A stretch of 13,406 nt of DNA from JBEKVE01 sp049514335 (GTDB lineage: Bacteria; Actinomycetota; Acidimicrobiia; Acidimicrobiales; UBA8190), in the NCBI GenBank assembly GCA_049514335.1, contig JBEKVE010000087.1, positions 1-13,406 of the forward strand, given 5' to 3'. The notes under the pieces were generated by a model. That model did no database searches, was not told where the DNA came from, and saw nothing but the letters and a program-made list of their open reading frames with translations. Below, one piece after another: positions 6,947-13,406 of the stretch (within the stretch, counting starts at the first letter, position 1; every line of letters starts with the position of its first letter). A program made the translations under genes and the position numbers.

Positions 6947-6974
6947 CCTCGGTCGGCCGTGACGACCGGGGTCA
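6944..6974 (+). terminator. Strong hairpin at the end of the DUF1844 gene
   Basis: A 12-bp stem with a single T-G wobble (TGACCTCGGTCG with CGACCGGGGTCA) and the 7-base loop GCCGTGA. The left arm starts with the TGA stop codon itself. No U-tract follows, but U-less GC hairpins after stop codons are common in actinobacteria. Being nearly symmetric and between convergent genes, it could work in both directions. Confidence 0.6.
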
Positions 6975-6978
6975 TCGT

Positions 6979-7019
6979 GGCGGCCGGGCGCATCGAGGCG
7001 GCCGGGCAGGCTGGCCGCC
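6979..7019. terminator. Repeat-and-hairpin block between convergent genes
   Basis: An 11-base direct repeat GGCGGCCGGGC occurs at 6979-6989 and 6997-7007. The second copy's GGCGGCC pairs perfectly with GGCCGCC (7013-7019) across a 9-base loop; the first copy could pair with the same arm over a longer loop. It probably helps end transcription from the minus-strand operon. The function is inferred from the convergent position. Confidence 0.4.
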
Positions 7020-7020
7020 C

Positions 7021-7039
7021 GGCGCCTCAGGCAGGCGCC
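7021..7039 (-). terminator. Hairpin spanning the stop of the cold-shock-like gene
   Basis: GGCGCCT (7021-7027) and AGGCGCC (7033-7039) form a perfect 7-bp stem around a 5-base loop. On the minus strand this covers the last codons and TGA stop of the cold-shock-domain gene, and mirrors the hairpin at the opposite gene's stop. There is no U-tract. Confidence 0.4.
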
Positions 7040-7281
7040 GCGCCGGTGACGGGGGTCACGGGCGTGACGGCGGCGGCTTCGTACTCCCCGCCGTGCCCCG
7101 CCACCACCGTGAACACCACGCGGGTGCCCTGCGCCACCCGGCGCGAGCCGTCGGCCACCGCCGTGCAGTGAAACAGCAGGCGCCGGCCGTCGTCAGCCCG
7201 CACCCACCCGATGCCGCGGGGCTCGTCGAATTCGTCGACCACCCCGATCACCGGTGCCCGGGGACCACCGCGCGGCCGCAC
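7027..7281 (-). CDS. Small cold-shock-domain-like nucleic-acid-binding protein
   Basis: An 84-residue protein resembling a single cold-shock domain (OB fold). Residues 11-72 align in pattern with CspA proteins: IGVVDEFDEPRGIGWV takes the place of the strand with RNP1 (usually GxVKWFNxxKGFGFI), and LLFHCTAVAD takes the place of RNP2 (usually VFVHFSAI). The following GTRVVFTVVAGHGGEYEAAAV matches the usual G-x-x-V-x-F segment. Key aromatics of typical Csp proteins (the W-F pair and the second RNP1 Phe) are replaced, so RNA binding may be altered. The C-terminus is a VTPVTPVTG repeat. The GTG at 7279-7281 lies 15 bases after hisG and has only a weak ribosome site; GTG at codon 11 is an alternative start that would keep the whole domain. 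It is the last gene of the operon. The fold is likely; the role is unknown. Confidence 0.72.
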   Translation of the reverse strand: MRPRGGPRAPVIGVVDEFDEPRGIGWVRADDGRRLLFHCTAVADGSRRVAQGTRVVFTVVAGHGGEYEAAAVTPVTPVTGAAPA

Positions 7282-7296
7282 CTCGACCCGTCGCCC

Positions 7297-8172
7297 TCAG
7301 TGCACGATCTTGGACAGCGCCAGCTCGATGATGTCGGTGGCGCCGCGGTCCTTGAGCGCCGGGATGAGGACGTTCACCTCCGACTTGGGCACGACCGTCT
7401 CCACCGCGAACGCACCACCCCCCGACAGCTCCGACACCGTCGGCGCCTTCAGAGAGGGCAGGACGTCCACGATGTCCTGGAGCTGCCCGGCGGCCACGTT
7501 CAGCTTGAGCAGGACCTTGCCCCGCGCCTCGAGCGCTCCCTGGAGGAGCGTCAGCAGATGCTCCATGGCCAGGCGCTTGTCGGGGTCGGCGGCGGCGGCG
7601 GGATTGGCGATGAGCTCGGTACGCGACACGAGGAGCGTCTCCACGATGCGGAGCCCCGCGGCGCCGAGGGCGCGCCCGGTCTCGGTGATCTCCACCACGG
7701 CGTCGGCGATGTCGGGGACCTTGGCCTCCGTCGCCCCGTAGGACAGGCGGATGTCGGCGTGCACGCCCTGCTTCTCGAGTACCCGTCGGGTGAGCTCGGG
7801 GTATTCGGTGGACACCCTGGCCCCGGCGGGCAGGTCGGCGAGGCGCCGGACGGGCGAGTCGCCCGCCACGGCCAGCACCACCCGGATGGGGCTCGACGTG
7901 TTCTTGGAATACGACAGCTCACCCAGCGAGAGGACTTCCGCACCGGTCTCCTCGATCCAGTCGCGACCGGTGATGCCCAGGTCGAACTTCCCCTCGGCCA
8001 CGTAGACGGGGATCTCCTGCGGACGCAGGATGCGCACCTCCTGCACCCGGGGGTCGTCGATGGTGGCGCGGTAGTCCACGTCGGAACGCCGCACCACGCC
8101 GAGGTCGGCGGCGGCGAAGAGCTCGAGCGTGGCCTTCTCCAACGACCCCTTGGGCAGCACCAGGCGCAGCAC
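7297..8172 (-). CDS. hisG: ATP phosphoribosyltransferase (long form)
   Basis: Catalyses the first step of histidine synthesis, ATP plus PRPP to phosphoribosyl-ATP, in the cytoplasm. At 291 residues it is the long form: a two-lobed periplasmic-binding-protein-like catalytic core (1-210) with LVLPKGSLEKAT (4-15), GKFDLGITGRDW (61-72), the PRPP loop around DAVVEITETGRAL (157-169), and a C-terminal ACT-like domain (about 215-288, with LKAPTVSELSGGGAFAVETV at 241-260). The last domain gives allosteric inhibition by histidine in this form and removes the need for HisZ. The GTG at 8170-8172 starts the canonical VLRLVLPKGSL and has AGGA, overlapping the ribH stop, eight bases upstream. The open frame further upstream is a shadow of ribH. 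hisE, often adjacent in actinobacteria, is not between ribH and hisG. Confidence 0.96.
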   Translation of the reverse strand: MLRLVLPKGSLEKATLELFAAADLGVVRRSDVDYRATIDDPRVQEVRILRPQEIPVYVAEGKFDLGITGRDWIEETGAEVLSLGELSYSKNTSSPIRVVLAVAGDSPVRRLADLPAGARVSTEYPELTRRVLEKQGVHADIRLSYGATEAKVPDIADAVVEITETGRALGAAGLRIVETLLVSRTELIANPAAAADPDKRLAMEHLLTLLQGALEARGKVLLKLNVAAGQLQDIVDVLPSLKAPTVSELSGGGAFAVETVVPKSEVNVLIPALKDRGATDIIELALSKIVH

Positions 8173-8183
8173 GGCCGCCGTCC

Positions 8184-8720
8184 TCAGCCGGCCGGCGCCG
8201 GCAGGGCGGCGAGCAGGTCGACCATCTCGAGCGCGGTGAGCGCCGCCTCGTAGCCCTTGTTGTCGGGTCCCTCTCCCGACCGCTCGAGCGCCTGCTCCAC
8301 GGTCTCGGTGGTGAGCACGCCGAAGACGATCGGTACCCCCGTGTCGAGTGCGGCGCGCTGCAGGCCCGACGCGCACTGTCCCGCCACGTACTCGAAGTGG
8401 GCGGTGTCGCCCCGGATCACCGCACCGAGCGCCACCACCGCCTCCATCCCCCCCGCCTCGGCCAGGCGGCGCGCCACCAGGGGCAGCTCGAAGGCGCCGG
8501 GCACCCAGGCCACCGACACCGCGGCCGGCTTCACCCCGTTCGCCTCCAGGCCGGCCAGCACCCCGTCGAGGAGGCGCTCGGTGATGGCACCGTTGAACTT
8601 GGCGCACACCACCCCGATGCGCGCCTCGCCCCCCGGCGTCCCGGTGTAGGAGGCACCCACCCGCGCCGCCACGTCCTGCACGGCGCCGGCCCGCAGGGCG
8701 GTGACGTCAGAGGACGTCAT
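8184..8720 (-). CDS. ribH: 6,7-dimethyl-8-ribityllumazine synthase
   Basis: Condenses 5-amino-6-ribitylaminouracil with 3,4-dihydroxy-2-butanone 4-phosphate to give lumazine, the penultimate riboflavin step; family members form pentamers or 60-mer capsids. The 178 residues include IGVVCAKFNGAITERLLDG (35-53), WVPGAFELPLVARRL (72-86), GAVIRGDTAHFEYVA (99-113, with catalytic-type His108), FGVLTTETVEQALER (133-147) and NKGYEAALTALEM (154-166). An N-terminal extension of about 30 residues precedes the core. The ATG at 8718-8720 lies inside the 3' end of ribBA, giving a 14-base overlap in a different frame and probable coupling. Its substrates come from RibD and from the N-terminal half of RibBA next to it. 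Confidence 0.97.
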   Translation of the reverse strand: MTSSDVTALRAGAVQDVAARVGASYTGTPGGEARIGVVCAKFNGAITERLLDGVLAGLEANGVKPAAVSVAWVPGAFELPLVARRLAEAGGMEAVVALGAVIRGDTAHFEYVAGQCASGLQRAALDTGVPIVFGVLTTETVEQALERSGEGPDNKGYEAALTALEMVDLLAALPAPAG

Positions 8721-9930
8721 CGAGGCCCTCGAGCATGTGACCGAGCCGATCGCGCTTGGTGCGCAGGTACTCGATGTTCTCGGGGTTCGAGTGCACGGTG
8801 AGCGGCACGCGATCGACGATGTCGAGGCCGAAGCCCTCGAGGCCCCCGTATTTCATGGGGTTGTTGGTCATGAGCCGCATGGTGGTGACACCGAGGTCGA
8901 CGAGGATCTGGGCGCCGATGCCGTACTCGCGGTTGTCGACCGGCAGGCCGAGCTCGAGGTTGGCGTCGACGGTGTCGTGGCCGCGCTCTTGGAGGTTGTA
9001 GGCGCGGAGCTTGTGGGCGATGCCGATGCCCCGGCCTTCGTGGCCGCGCAGGTAGACGATGACGCCCGAGCCCTCGGCGGCGATGAGGCGCACCGCCTCG
9101 GAAAGCTGGGGCCCGCAGTCGCAGCGCAGCGACCCGAACACGTCGCCGGTGAGGCACTCCGAGTGCACCCGCACGAGCACGTCGCTTCGCCCGCGGACGT
9201 CGCCGAACACCACGGCGAGGTGGTGCTCGCCGTCGAGCTCGGACTCGTAGACATATCCCTGGAAGTCGCCGAACTCGGTGGGGATGTGCGCCGGACCGGC
9301 GATGCACTTCACCAGCTTGTCCTTGCGCCGGCGGTAGCGGACGAGACCGGCGATGGAGATGACCTGCAGCCCGTGGTGCTCGGCGAAGCGCTCGATCTCG
9401 GGGAGCCGCGCCATGCCCGTCTTGTCCTGCGACACGAGCTCGCACAGGACTCCGGCGGGGTACAGGCCCGCCGCCGTGACAAGGTCGATGGTGGCCTCGG
9501 TGTGCCCGGCCCGCTTGAGCACCCCACCGCTTCTGTAGCGCAGGGGGAAGATGTGGCCCGGGCGGTTCAGCTCGGCCGGACGGGTGTGGGGGTCGATGAG
9601 GGCGTGGATGGTCGACGCCCGGTCCTCGGCCGAGATGCCCGTCGTCGTCCCCTGGCGGTAGTCGACGCTCACCGTGAAGGCGGTGCGCTGCGACTCGGTG
9701 TTCTCGCTCACCATGAGGGGGAGCTCGAGCTCGTCGGCGCGCTCGGGCAGCAGCGGCACGCAGATGACGCCCGAGGTGTGGGCCAGGAAGAAGGCGATCT
9801 TCTCCGGGGTGGCGGCTTCGGCCGCCATGACGAGGTCGCCTTCGTTCTCGCGGTCCTCGTCGTCGACCACCACCACGATCTCGCCGCGCGAGATCGCCTC
9901 GATGGCGTCGTCGATACGACTGAAGGCCAT
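8707..9930 (-). CDS. ribBA: Bifunctional DHBP synthase / GTP cyclohydrolase II
   Basis: A fusion enzyme (407 residues) that starts both branches of riboflavin synthesis. The N-terminal half (1-200) converts ribulose 5-phosphate to 3,4-dihydroxy-2-butanone 4-phosphate and shows the acidic metal/substrate loop DDEDRENEGDL (23-33), HTSGVICVPL (51-60), YRQGTTTGIS (91-100), RPGHIFPLR (123-131) and GHTEATIDL (142-150). The C-terminal half (about 205-400) is GTP cyclohydrolase II, with zinc ligands Cys259, Cys270 and Cys272 in ECLTGDVFGSLRCDC, RGHEGRGIG (295-303) and LMTNNPMKYGGLEGFGL (353-369). Both halves keep their key residues, so both activities are expected. The ATG at 9928-9930 shares one base with the ribD stop (TGATG). 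The ribulose 5-phosphate substrate is made reversibly by rpe two genes upstream. Confidence 0.97.
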   Translation of the reverse strand: MAFSRIDDAIEAISRGEIVVVVDDEDRENEGDLVMAAEAATPEKIAFFLAHTSGVICVPLLPERADELELPLMVSENTESQRTAFTVSVDYRQGTTTGISAEDRASTIHALIDPHTRPAELNRPGHIFPLRYRSGGVLKRAGHTEATIDLVTAAGLYPAGVLCELVSQDKTGMARLPEIERFAEHHGLQVISIAGLVRYRRRKDKLVKCIAGPAHIPTEFGDFQGYVYESELDGEHHLAVVFGDVRGRSDVLVRVHSECLTGDVFGSLRCDCGPQLSEAVRLIAAEGSGVIVYLRGHEGRGIGIAHKLRAYNLQERGHDTVDANLELGLPVDNREYGIGAQILVDLGVTTMRLMTNNPMKYGGLEGFGLDIVDRVPLTVHSNPENIEYLRTKRDRLGHMLEGLDDVL

Positions 9931-10991
9931 CAGGCCGCCTCTCCCGCGCCACCAGGCGCACTCGGGTCGGCTGCGGCGAGCTCGATCCGGACGTCGGGCC
10001 CGAGCTGCGCCACCGACACCAGCCGGCCCCGCCACAGGTCGTCCACGGTGGCCGCCCCCGCGCCCCGGAACAGGGGAACGCCGTCGTCGCCCCCCGACAG
10101 GGCGGGGGCGAGGTAGAGCACGTAGCGGTCCACCAGTCCCGCCCCGTGGAAGGCGTGGGCCACCCGGGCGCCGCCTTCTATCAGCACCTGCAGGACGCCC
10201 TTGGCACCGAGCTCGTCGAGCACGGCGCCGGGCTCACCCGACAGCTCGAGCACGGGGTGGACACGGGCGCCCGAGGGGACCTGGCCGAGCACCACCCGAA
10301 GCGGCTGGTGCTCGGGCACCGGCCCGACCCGCACGGTGAGCTCGGGGTCATCGGCGCGCACCGTGCCCGCCCCCACGAGCACGGCATCGGACTCGGCCCG
10401 CAGACGGTGGGCGTCGGCTCTGGCCTCGGCGCCCGTCAGCCAGCGCGACGAGCCGTCGGGGGCGGCGATGCGCCCGTCCATGGTGGCGGCCAGCTTGAGC
10501 ACCACCCAGGGACGACCGCTGCGGCGGTGCTTCAGATAGGCGGCGAGCAGCTCGGCGGCCTCGTCCGCACCGGTGCCCACCTCGACGGCGATCCCGGCGG
10601 CGCGAAGCGCAGCGATGCCGCGGCCCGACACCTGGGGGTCGGGGTCCTCGAGCGCCACCACCACCCGGGCCACGCCCGAGGCGATGACGGCGCCGGTGCA
10701 CGGGGGGGTGCGGCCGTGGTGGGCGCACGGCTCGAGCGTCACGTACAGCGTGGCGCCGCGTGCCCGCTCCCCCGCCGCCTGCAGGGCCATCACCTCGGCG
10801 TGCGGACCGCCCGGCGGTGCGGTGGCCCCGTCGAACACCGCTCCGTCGGCGCTGACCACGACCGCTCCCACCCAGGGGTTGGGGGCGGTGTGGGCACGGA
10901 CCGACGCGGCCTGGTGAAGCGCCCGGCGCATGGCGGCGAGATCGGTGTCCAGCTCGCTCGCCGCGGGCGGCTCCGTCGAGGCCGTTGTCAT
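9930..10991 (-). CDS. ribD: Bifunctional riboflavin deaminase-reductase
   Basis: Carries out the second and third steps of the GTP branch of riboflavin synthesis: deamination of the pyrimidine, then NADPH-dependent reduction of the ribosyl side chain. The 353 residues have an N-terminal zinc deaminase domain (about 18-145), with APNPWVGAVVV (36-46), His64-Ala-Glu66, and Cys89 and Cys98 in PCAHHGRTPPC (88-98). The reductase domain (about 160-345) shows LKLAATMDGRIA (165-176), GAGTVRADDPELTVR (207-221) and IEGGARVAHAF (271-281). The ATG at 10989-10991 lies four bases after the rpe stop and has only a weak ribosome site, so coupling to rpe is likely. There is no space for a riboswitch. Riboflavin synthase, commonly next to ribD, is missing. 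Confidence 0.96.
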   Translation of the reverse strand: MTTASTEPPAASELDTDLAAMRRALHQAASVRAHTAPNPWVGAVVVSADGAVFDGATAPPGGPHAEVMALQAAGERARGATLYVTLEPCAHHGRTPPCTGAVIASGVARVVVALEDPDPQVSGRGIAALRAAGIAVEVGTGADEAAELLAAYLKHRRSGRPWVVLKLAATMDGRIAAPDGSSRWLTGAEARADAHRLRAESDAVLVGAGTVRADDPELTVRVGPVPEHQPLRVVLGQVPSGARVHPVLELSGEPGAVLDELGAKGVLQVLIEGGARVAHAFHGAGLVDRYVLYLAPALSGGDDGVPLFRGAGAATVDDLWRGRLVSVAQLGPDVRIELAAADPSAPGGAGEAA

Positions 10992-10995
10992 GGGA

Positions 10996-11673
10996 TCACA
11001 AGTCTACTTGCCCCCCCGGCAGGCCTTTCTCGCCGGCGAGCCTGATCCGGCGGGCCGCCTCCCACGGCCGCTCGTCGCCGAAGACGGCCGAGCCCGCCAC
11101 CAGCACACGCGCCCCGGCGCGCACCACCGACCCCGCCGTGTCCTCGTCGATGCCACCGTCGACCTCGAGGGCCACGTCGAGGCCCCGGCGGTCGAGCTCG
11201 GCCCGGGTCCGGGCGATCTTGGGCACGACGTCCTCGATGAAGGCCTGGCCCCCGAAGCCGGGGTGCACCGTCATGCACAGGATGAGGTCCACCTCACCCA
11301 GGAAGGGGTCGATGGCCTCGTAGGGAGTCTCGGGGTTGAGGGCCAGTCCCGCTTTGAGACCGAGAGCCCTCGCCTCGGCCAGCAGCGCAGAGGTGTCACC
11401 CACCTCGACGTGCACCGTGCACCCGTCGGCCCCGGCGTGGCGGAACGGCTGCAGGAAGTCACCGGGGTTGGTCATCATGAGGTGGCAGTCGAAGAACAGC
11501 CCCGAATGCCGGCGCAGGGACTGCACCACCGGTGGCCCCAGGGTGAGATTGGGCACGAAGTGCCCGTCCATGACGTCGACGTGCAGCCAGTCGGCCTCGG
11601 CGGTGACCTCGCCCACCGACTCGGCCAGGTTCCCGAAGTCGGCCGACAGCAGCGACGGCGCGATCCGCAGCAT
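10996..11673 (-). CDS. rpe: Ribulose-phosphate 3-epimerase
   Basis: Interconverts ribulose 5-phosphate and xylulose 5-phosphate in the pentose phosphate pathway. It is a 225-residue TIM barrel of normal length. Visible motifs are APSLLSADFGNL (5-16), the metal-site strand HVDVMDGHFVPNLT (31-44; His31, Asp33), FDCHLMMTNP (61-70; His64), MTVHPGFGGQAF (134-145) and VDGGIDEDTA (171-180; Asp172), and the phosphate-binding end LVAGSAVFG (191-199). The start is ATG at 11671-11673; the frame is open far upstream, but that is a shadow of fmt. It lies 11 bases after fmt and four before ribD. Neighbouring ribBA uses ribulose 5-phosphate, so grouping with the rib genes makes metabolic sense. Confidence 0.97.
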   Translation of the reverse strand: MLRIAPSLLSADFGNLAESVGEVTAEADWLHVDVMDGHFVPNLTLGPPVVQSLRRHSGLFFDCHLMMTNPGDFLQPFRHAGADGCTVHVEVGDTSALLAEARALGLKAGLALNPETPYEAIDPFLGEVDLILCMTVHPGFGGQAFIEDVVPKIARTRAELDRRGLDVALEVDGGIDEDTAGSVVRAGARVLVAGSAVFGDERPWEAARRIRLAGEKGLPGGQVDL

Positions 11674-11684
11674 GGCGGCCGAGC

Positions 11685-12593
11685 CTACCGGTCCCCCTCG
11701 GACGCCCCGGACTCCCCGAGACGCACGGCGCCGGCGCCGCGCAGACCCCGCCGCCACTCGGCGCCGGGCATGGGGCGCCTGCCCGCCGGCTGCACCCGGA
11801 TCAGCTCGAGCACGCCGTCGCCGGTGCGGACGGCCTCGCCCTCGACGCTTCCCGGGGGGGAACCGGCGCCGGCCGCGGCGCCCGGCCGGGCGCGCCCCTC
11901 GAGCACGAGCAGGCGCGTCCCGTCGAGGGTGGTCCACGCCCGGTCCAGGCGCACCACCCGCTCGAGCTCGACGGCGGGGCGGGTCCAGTCGAGGTGGAGC
12001 TCGGCCGTCGAGATCTTCTCGGCGTAGGTCGGTTCCCCCTCCTGGGCGACACCGGGACCGAGCGCGCCGACCCCGTGGGCCAGGGCGTCGACGAGGAGCA
12101 CCGACCCCACCTCGGCCAGCCGGGCCAGGAGGGACGACGCGTGCTCGCCCGGACCGATCTCCACCGGGACCGACCCGAGCACCGGCCCGGTGTCGAGGCC
12201 CTCGTCCAAGCGCATGAGGCTGACGCCGGTGCCGCTGTCTCCGGCCAGGATGGCGCGCTCCACCGGGGCCGCCCCGCGCCAACGGGGCAACAGGGAGAAG
12301 TGCACGTTGACCATGGGCAGGACGTCGAGCACGGCGGCGGGGATGATCCGCCCGTAGGCCACCACCACGCCGAGCTCGGCGCCCGCCTCGGTGACGTCGG
12401 TGAGACGGTCGGTGACGGGCAGGCCCAGCTCGAGGGCGGCCTGCTTCACGGCGCTGGGCGAGCGGTCCGGGCCCCGGCCCCGGCGGGTGTCGGCCCGGCT
12501 CACGACCGTCGCTACGTCGTGGCCCGCCTCCGCCAGCGCCCGGAGGCAGACGGCGGCGGCCGGGGGTGTTCCCAGAAAGGCCAGCCGGGCCAC
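11685..12593 (-). CDS. fmt: Methionyl-tRNA formyltransferase
   Basis: Formylates initiator Met-tRNA with 10-formyltetrahydrofolate. The 302 residues consist of the N-terminal hydrolase domain (1-about 185) and a C-terminal tRNA-binding OB domain (about 195-290). The catalytic set is complete: Asn96 and His98 in NVHFSLLPRWRGAAP, and Asp134 in RLDEGLDTGPV; the Asn-to-Asp spacing of 38 equals that of the E. coli enzyme (106 to 144). SRADTRRGRGPDRSPSAVK (32-50) matches the positively charged loop region. I chose GTG at 12591-12593 because VARLAFLGTP is the canonical N-terminus. It lacks a clear ribosome site and lies 16 bases after def. GTG at 12639-12641 would add 16 residues and overlap def. 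It pairs functionally with def, which removes the formyl group. Confidence 0.95.
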   Translation of the reverse strand: MARLAFLGTPPAAAVCLRALAEAGHDVATVVSRADTRRGRGPDRSPSAVKQAALELGLPVTDRLTDVTEAGAELGVVVAYGRIIPAAVLDVLPMVNVHFSLLPRWRGAAPVERAILAGDSGTGVSLMRLDEGLDTGPVLGSVPVEIGPGEHASSLLARLAEVGSVLLVDALAHGVGALGPGVAQEGEPTYAEKISTAELHLDWTRPAVELERVVRLDRAWTTLDGTRLLVLEGRARPGAAAGAGSPPGSVEGEAVRTGDGVLELIRVQPAGRRPMPGAEWRRGLRGAGAVRLGESGASEGDR

Positions 12594-12609
12594 GGGGAGG
12601 GTGGGGCGG

Positions 12610-13182
12610 CTACAGGCCGGCGTGTCCCGCCGGCTGCGCACCGGCGCCGCCGCGGGTCGCGCCGTCGTCGACCTCGGGCAGTCCGAGAGCCCGTCCCCGC
12701 AGGATGCGCATGGCCTCCTTGCGCTGGTCGTCGTCGAGGTGCTCCACCAGGAGGACGCCGTCGAGGTGGTCGACCTCGTGCTGGAAGAGGCGGGCGGTGA
12801 ACTCGTCGGCCTCGATCGAGAGCTCGTTGCCGTCGAGGTCGTACCCGGTGAGGTGGACCTCCTTGGGCCGCACGATGGGCCACGACAACCCCGGCACCGA
12901 CAGGCACCCCTCGTCGTAGACCCACTCCCCCCGGCTGTCGCTCAGCACCGGGTTCACCACGGCGCGCGGACCCTGCCCGTCGTTGGCGTCGTAGACGAAC
13001 ATCCGCTTCTGCACGCCCACCTGCGGGGCGGCGAGCCCCACCCCGGGGGCCTCGTACATCGTCTGCACCATGTCGTCGGCCAGCTGCTTGAGCTGCCCGT
13101 CGACGGTGTCCACGTCGGGGGCGCGCTGGCGCAGCACGGGGTCGCCATAGAACCGGATGGAGTACTGCGGCACGCCGACCAT
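12610..13182 (-). CDS. def: Peptide deformylase
   Basis: A metalloenzyme (usually Fe2+) that removes N-formyl from nascent proteins at the ribosome exit. All three family motifs are intact in its 190 residues: GVGLAAPQ (47-54), EGCLSVPG (91-98, metal ligand Cys93) and QHEVDHLDG (134-142, ligands His135 and His139, catalytic Glu136). The C-terminal tail from about 165 is Gly/Ala-rich and carries no motif. I used ATG at 13180-13182; the upstream sequence gives no strong ribosome site. GTG three codons downstream is possible. It follows priA by 53 bases and precedes fmt, the usual def-fmt pairing. Confidence 0.97.
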   Translation of the reverse strand: MVGVPQYSIRFYGDPVLRQRAPDVDTVDGQLKQLADDMVQTMYEAPGVGLAAPQVGVQKRMFVYDANDGQGPRAVVNPVLSDSRGEWVYDEGCLSVPGLSWPIVRPKEVHLTGYDLDGNELSIEADEFTARLFQHEVDHLDGVLLVEHLDDDQRKEAMRILRGRALGLPEVDDGATRGGAGAQPAGHAGL

Positions 13183-13193
13183 GGTACCGGCGC

Positions 13194-13235
13194 CGGCGTC
13201 GGTCCCCGGCTGCCGGCCGCCGCCTCCGGACGCCG
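13194..13235 (-). promoter_or_regulatory. Inverted repeat between priA and def
   Basis: CGGCGTC and GACGCCG form a perfect 7-bp stem closing a 28-base GC-rich loop that holds further short complementarity. It starts directly after the priA stop and occupies most of the 53-base gap. It could be a partial terminator or a leader for def. There is no U-tract, and chance is possible at this GC content. Confidence 0.3.
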
Positions 13236-13406
13236 TCAGGCCCGCACGGGATCGACCTCGACCCGCAGGCGGCCCCCGGGGCGAGGCACCGATCCGAGCA
13301 GGTCACTCAGGGCGGCGTGGTCCGGAGCCCGCACCGACCAGGCGCCGTCCACCGGGCCGGTCACCGCTACACCGTCGCCCGCCGCCATCACGAGCGCCGA
13401 GCCGTA
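13236..13406 (-). CDS. priA: Primosomal protein N' (PriA), C-terminal end only
   Basis: The last 56 residues of a gene whose start lies beyond the right edge. The sequence around WSVRAPDHAALSDLLGSVPR and the ending GGRLRVEVDPVRA resemble the C-terminus of actinobacterial PriA, the replication-restart DNA translocase. Actinobacterial versions often lack an intact helicase active site, but that part is not visible here. The position upstream of def and fmt agrees with priA-def-fmt order in many bacteria. The identification rests on a short segment plus context, so it is good but not certain. Confidence 0.75.
   Translation of the reverse strand, partial: YGSALVMAAGDGVAVTGPVDGAWSVRAPDHAALSDLLGSVPRPGGRLRVEVDPVRA

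Noticed and set aside
8701..8720. Two GACGTC palindromes (8703-8708 and 8713-8718) at the ribBA-ribH overlap
   Set aside because: They fall in doubly coding sequence with ordinary Asp-Val codons; at this composition they are easily due to chance, and no promoter is expected inside the operon.
8701..10116. 471-codon plus-strand ORF antisense to ribBA
   Set aside because: It lies opposite well-supported ribBA. Its His/Asp/Val-rich translation has no recognisable domain and is typical of antisense frames in high-GC coding DNA.
10992..10995. Possible FMN riboswitch before ribD
   Set aside because: Only four bases separate rpe from ribD, and the rib genes overlap each other, so there is no room for the roughly 120-base element.
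10146..12217. Several plus-strand ORFs of 290-370 codons opposite ribD, rpe and fmt
   Set aside because: They overlap fully motif-supported genes, and their composition is that of antisense frames; no ribosome sites or domains were seen.

Overview
This is a very GC-rich (roughly 70% or more by eye) bacterial chromosomal window from an actinomycete-like organism. Gene content and order (infC-rpmI-rplT-SPOUT methyltransferase-pheS-pheT next to a DUF1844 gene, and priA-def-fmt-rpe-ribD-ribBA-ribH-hisG) match core actinobacterial neighbourhoods. The frequent GTG starts, dense antisense shadow ORFs and the protein variants fit a deep-branching actinobacterium, possibly Acidimicrobiia; the class is an inference. 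It is housekeeping DNA: I see no insertion sequences, phage genes, CRISPR, tRNA or rRNA genes, and no region longer than 300 bases without a gene.

Left region (1-6309, all minus strand, transcribed right to left): translation genes infC (IF3), rpmI (L35), rplT (L20), a SPOUT rRNA methyltransferase, pheS and pheT (both Phe-tRNA synthetase subunits), then the 5' part of a ctaG-like cytochrome oxidase assembly gene cut by the window edge. Genes are tightly packed: TGA-c-ATG between infC and rpmI, a CTGA overlap from rplT into the methyltransferase, an ATGA overlap into pheS, and 7 bases to pheT. Two genes appear to use non-standard start codons (ATC for infC, CTG for the methyltransferase).

Middle (6310-7026): a divergent control region with an infC leader hairpin, opposed -10-like boxes and a 16-bp palindrome over the start of the plus-strand DUF1844 gene, which is probably leaderless. 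That gene ends in a strong hairpin, in a convergent intergenic region with several GC-rich hairpins.

Right region (7027-13406, all minus strand): priA (3' end only), def, fmt, rpe, ribD, ribBA, ribH, hisG and a small divergent cold-shock-domain protein, spaced so closely that they look like one operon. It joins replication restart, N-terminal formyl-Met processing, the pentose phosphate pathway (source of the ribulose 5-phosphate used by ribBA and, indirectly, of the PRPP used by hisG), riboflavin synthesis and the first histidine step. Riboflavin synthase (ribE) is absent between ribD and ribBA, and there is no room for an FMN riboswitch within the rib genes.

I found no convincing novel multi-gene system. 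The best leads are the unusual start codons, the divergent control region, the infC leader hairpin and the genes missing from the rib/his cluster.
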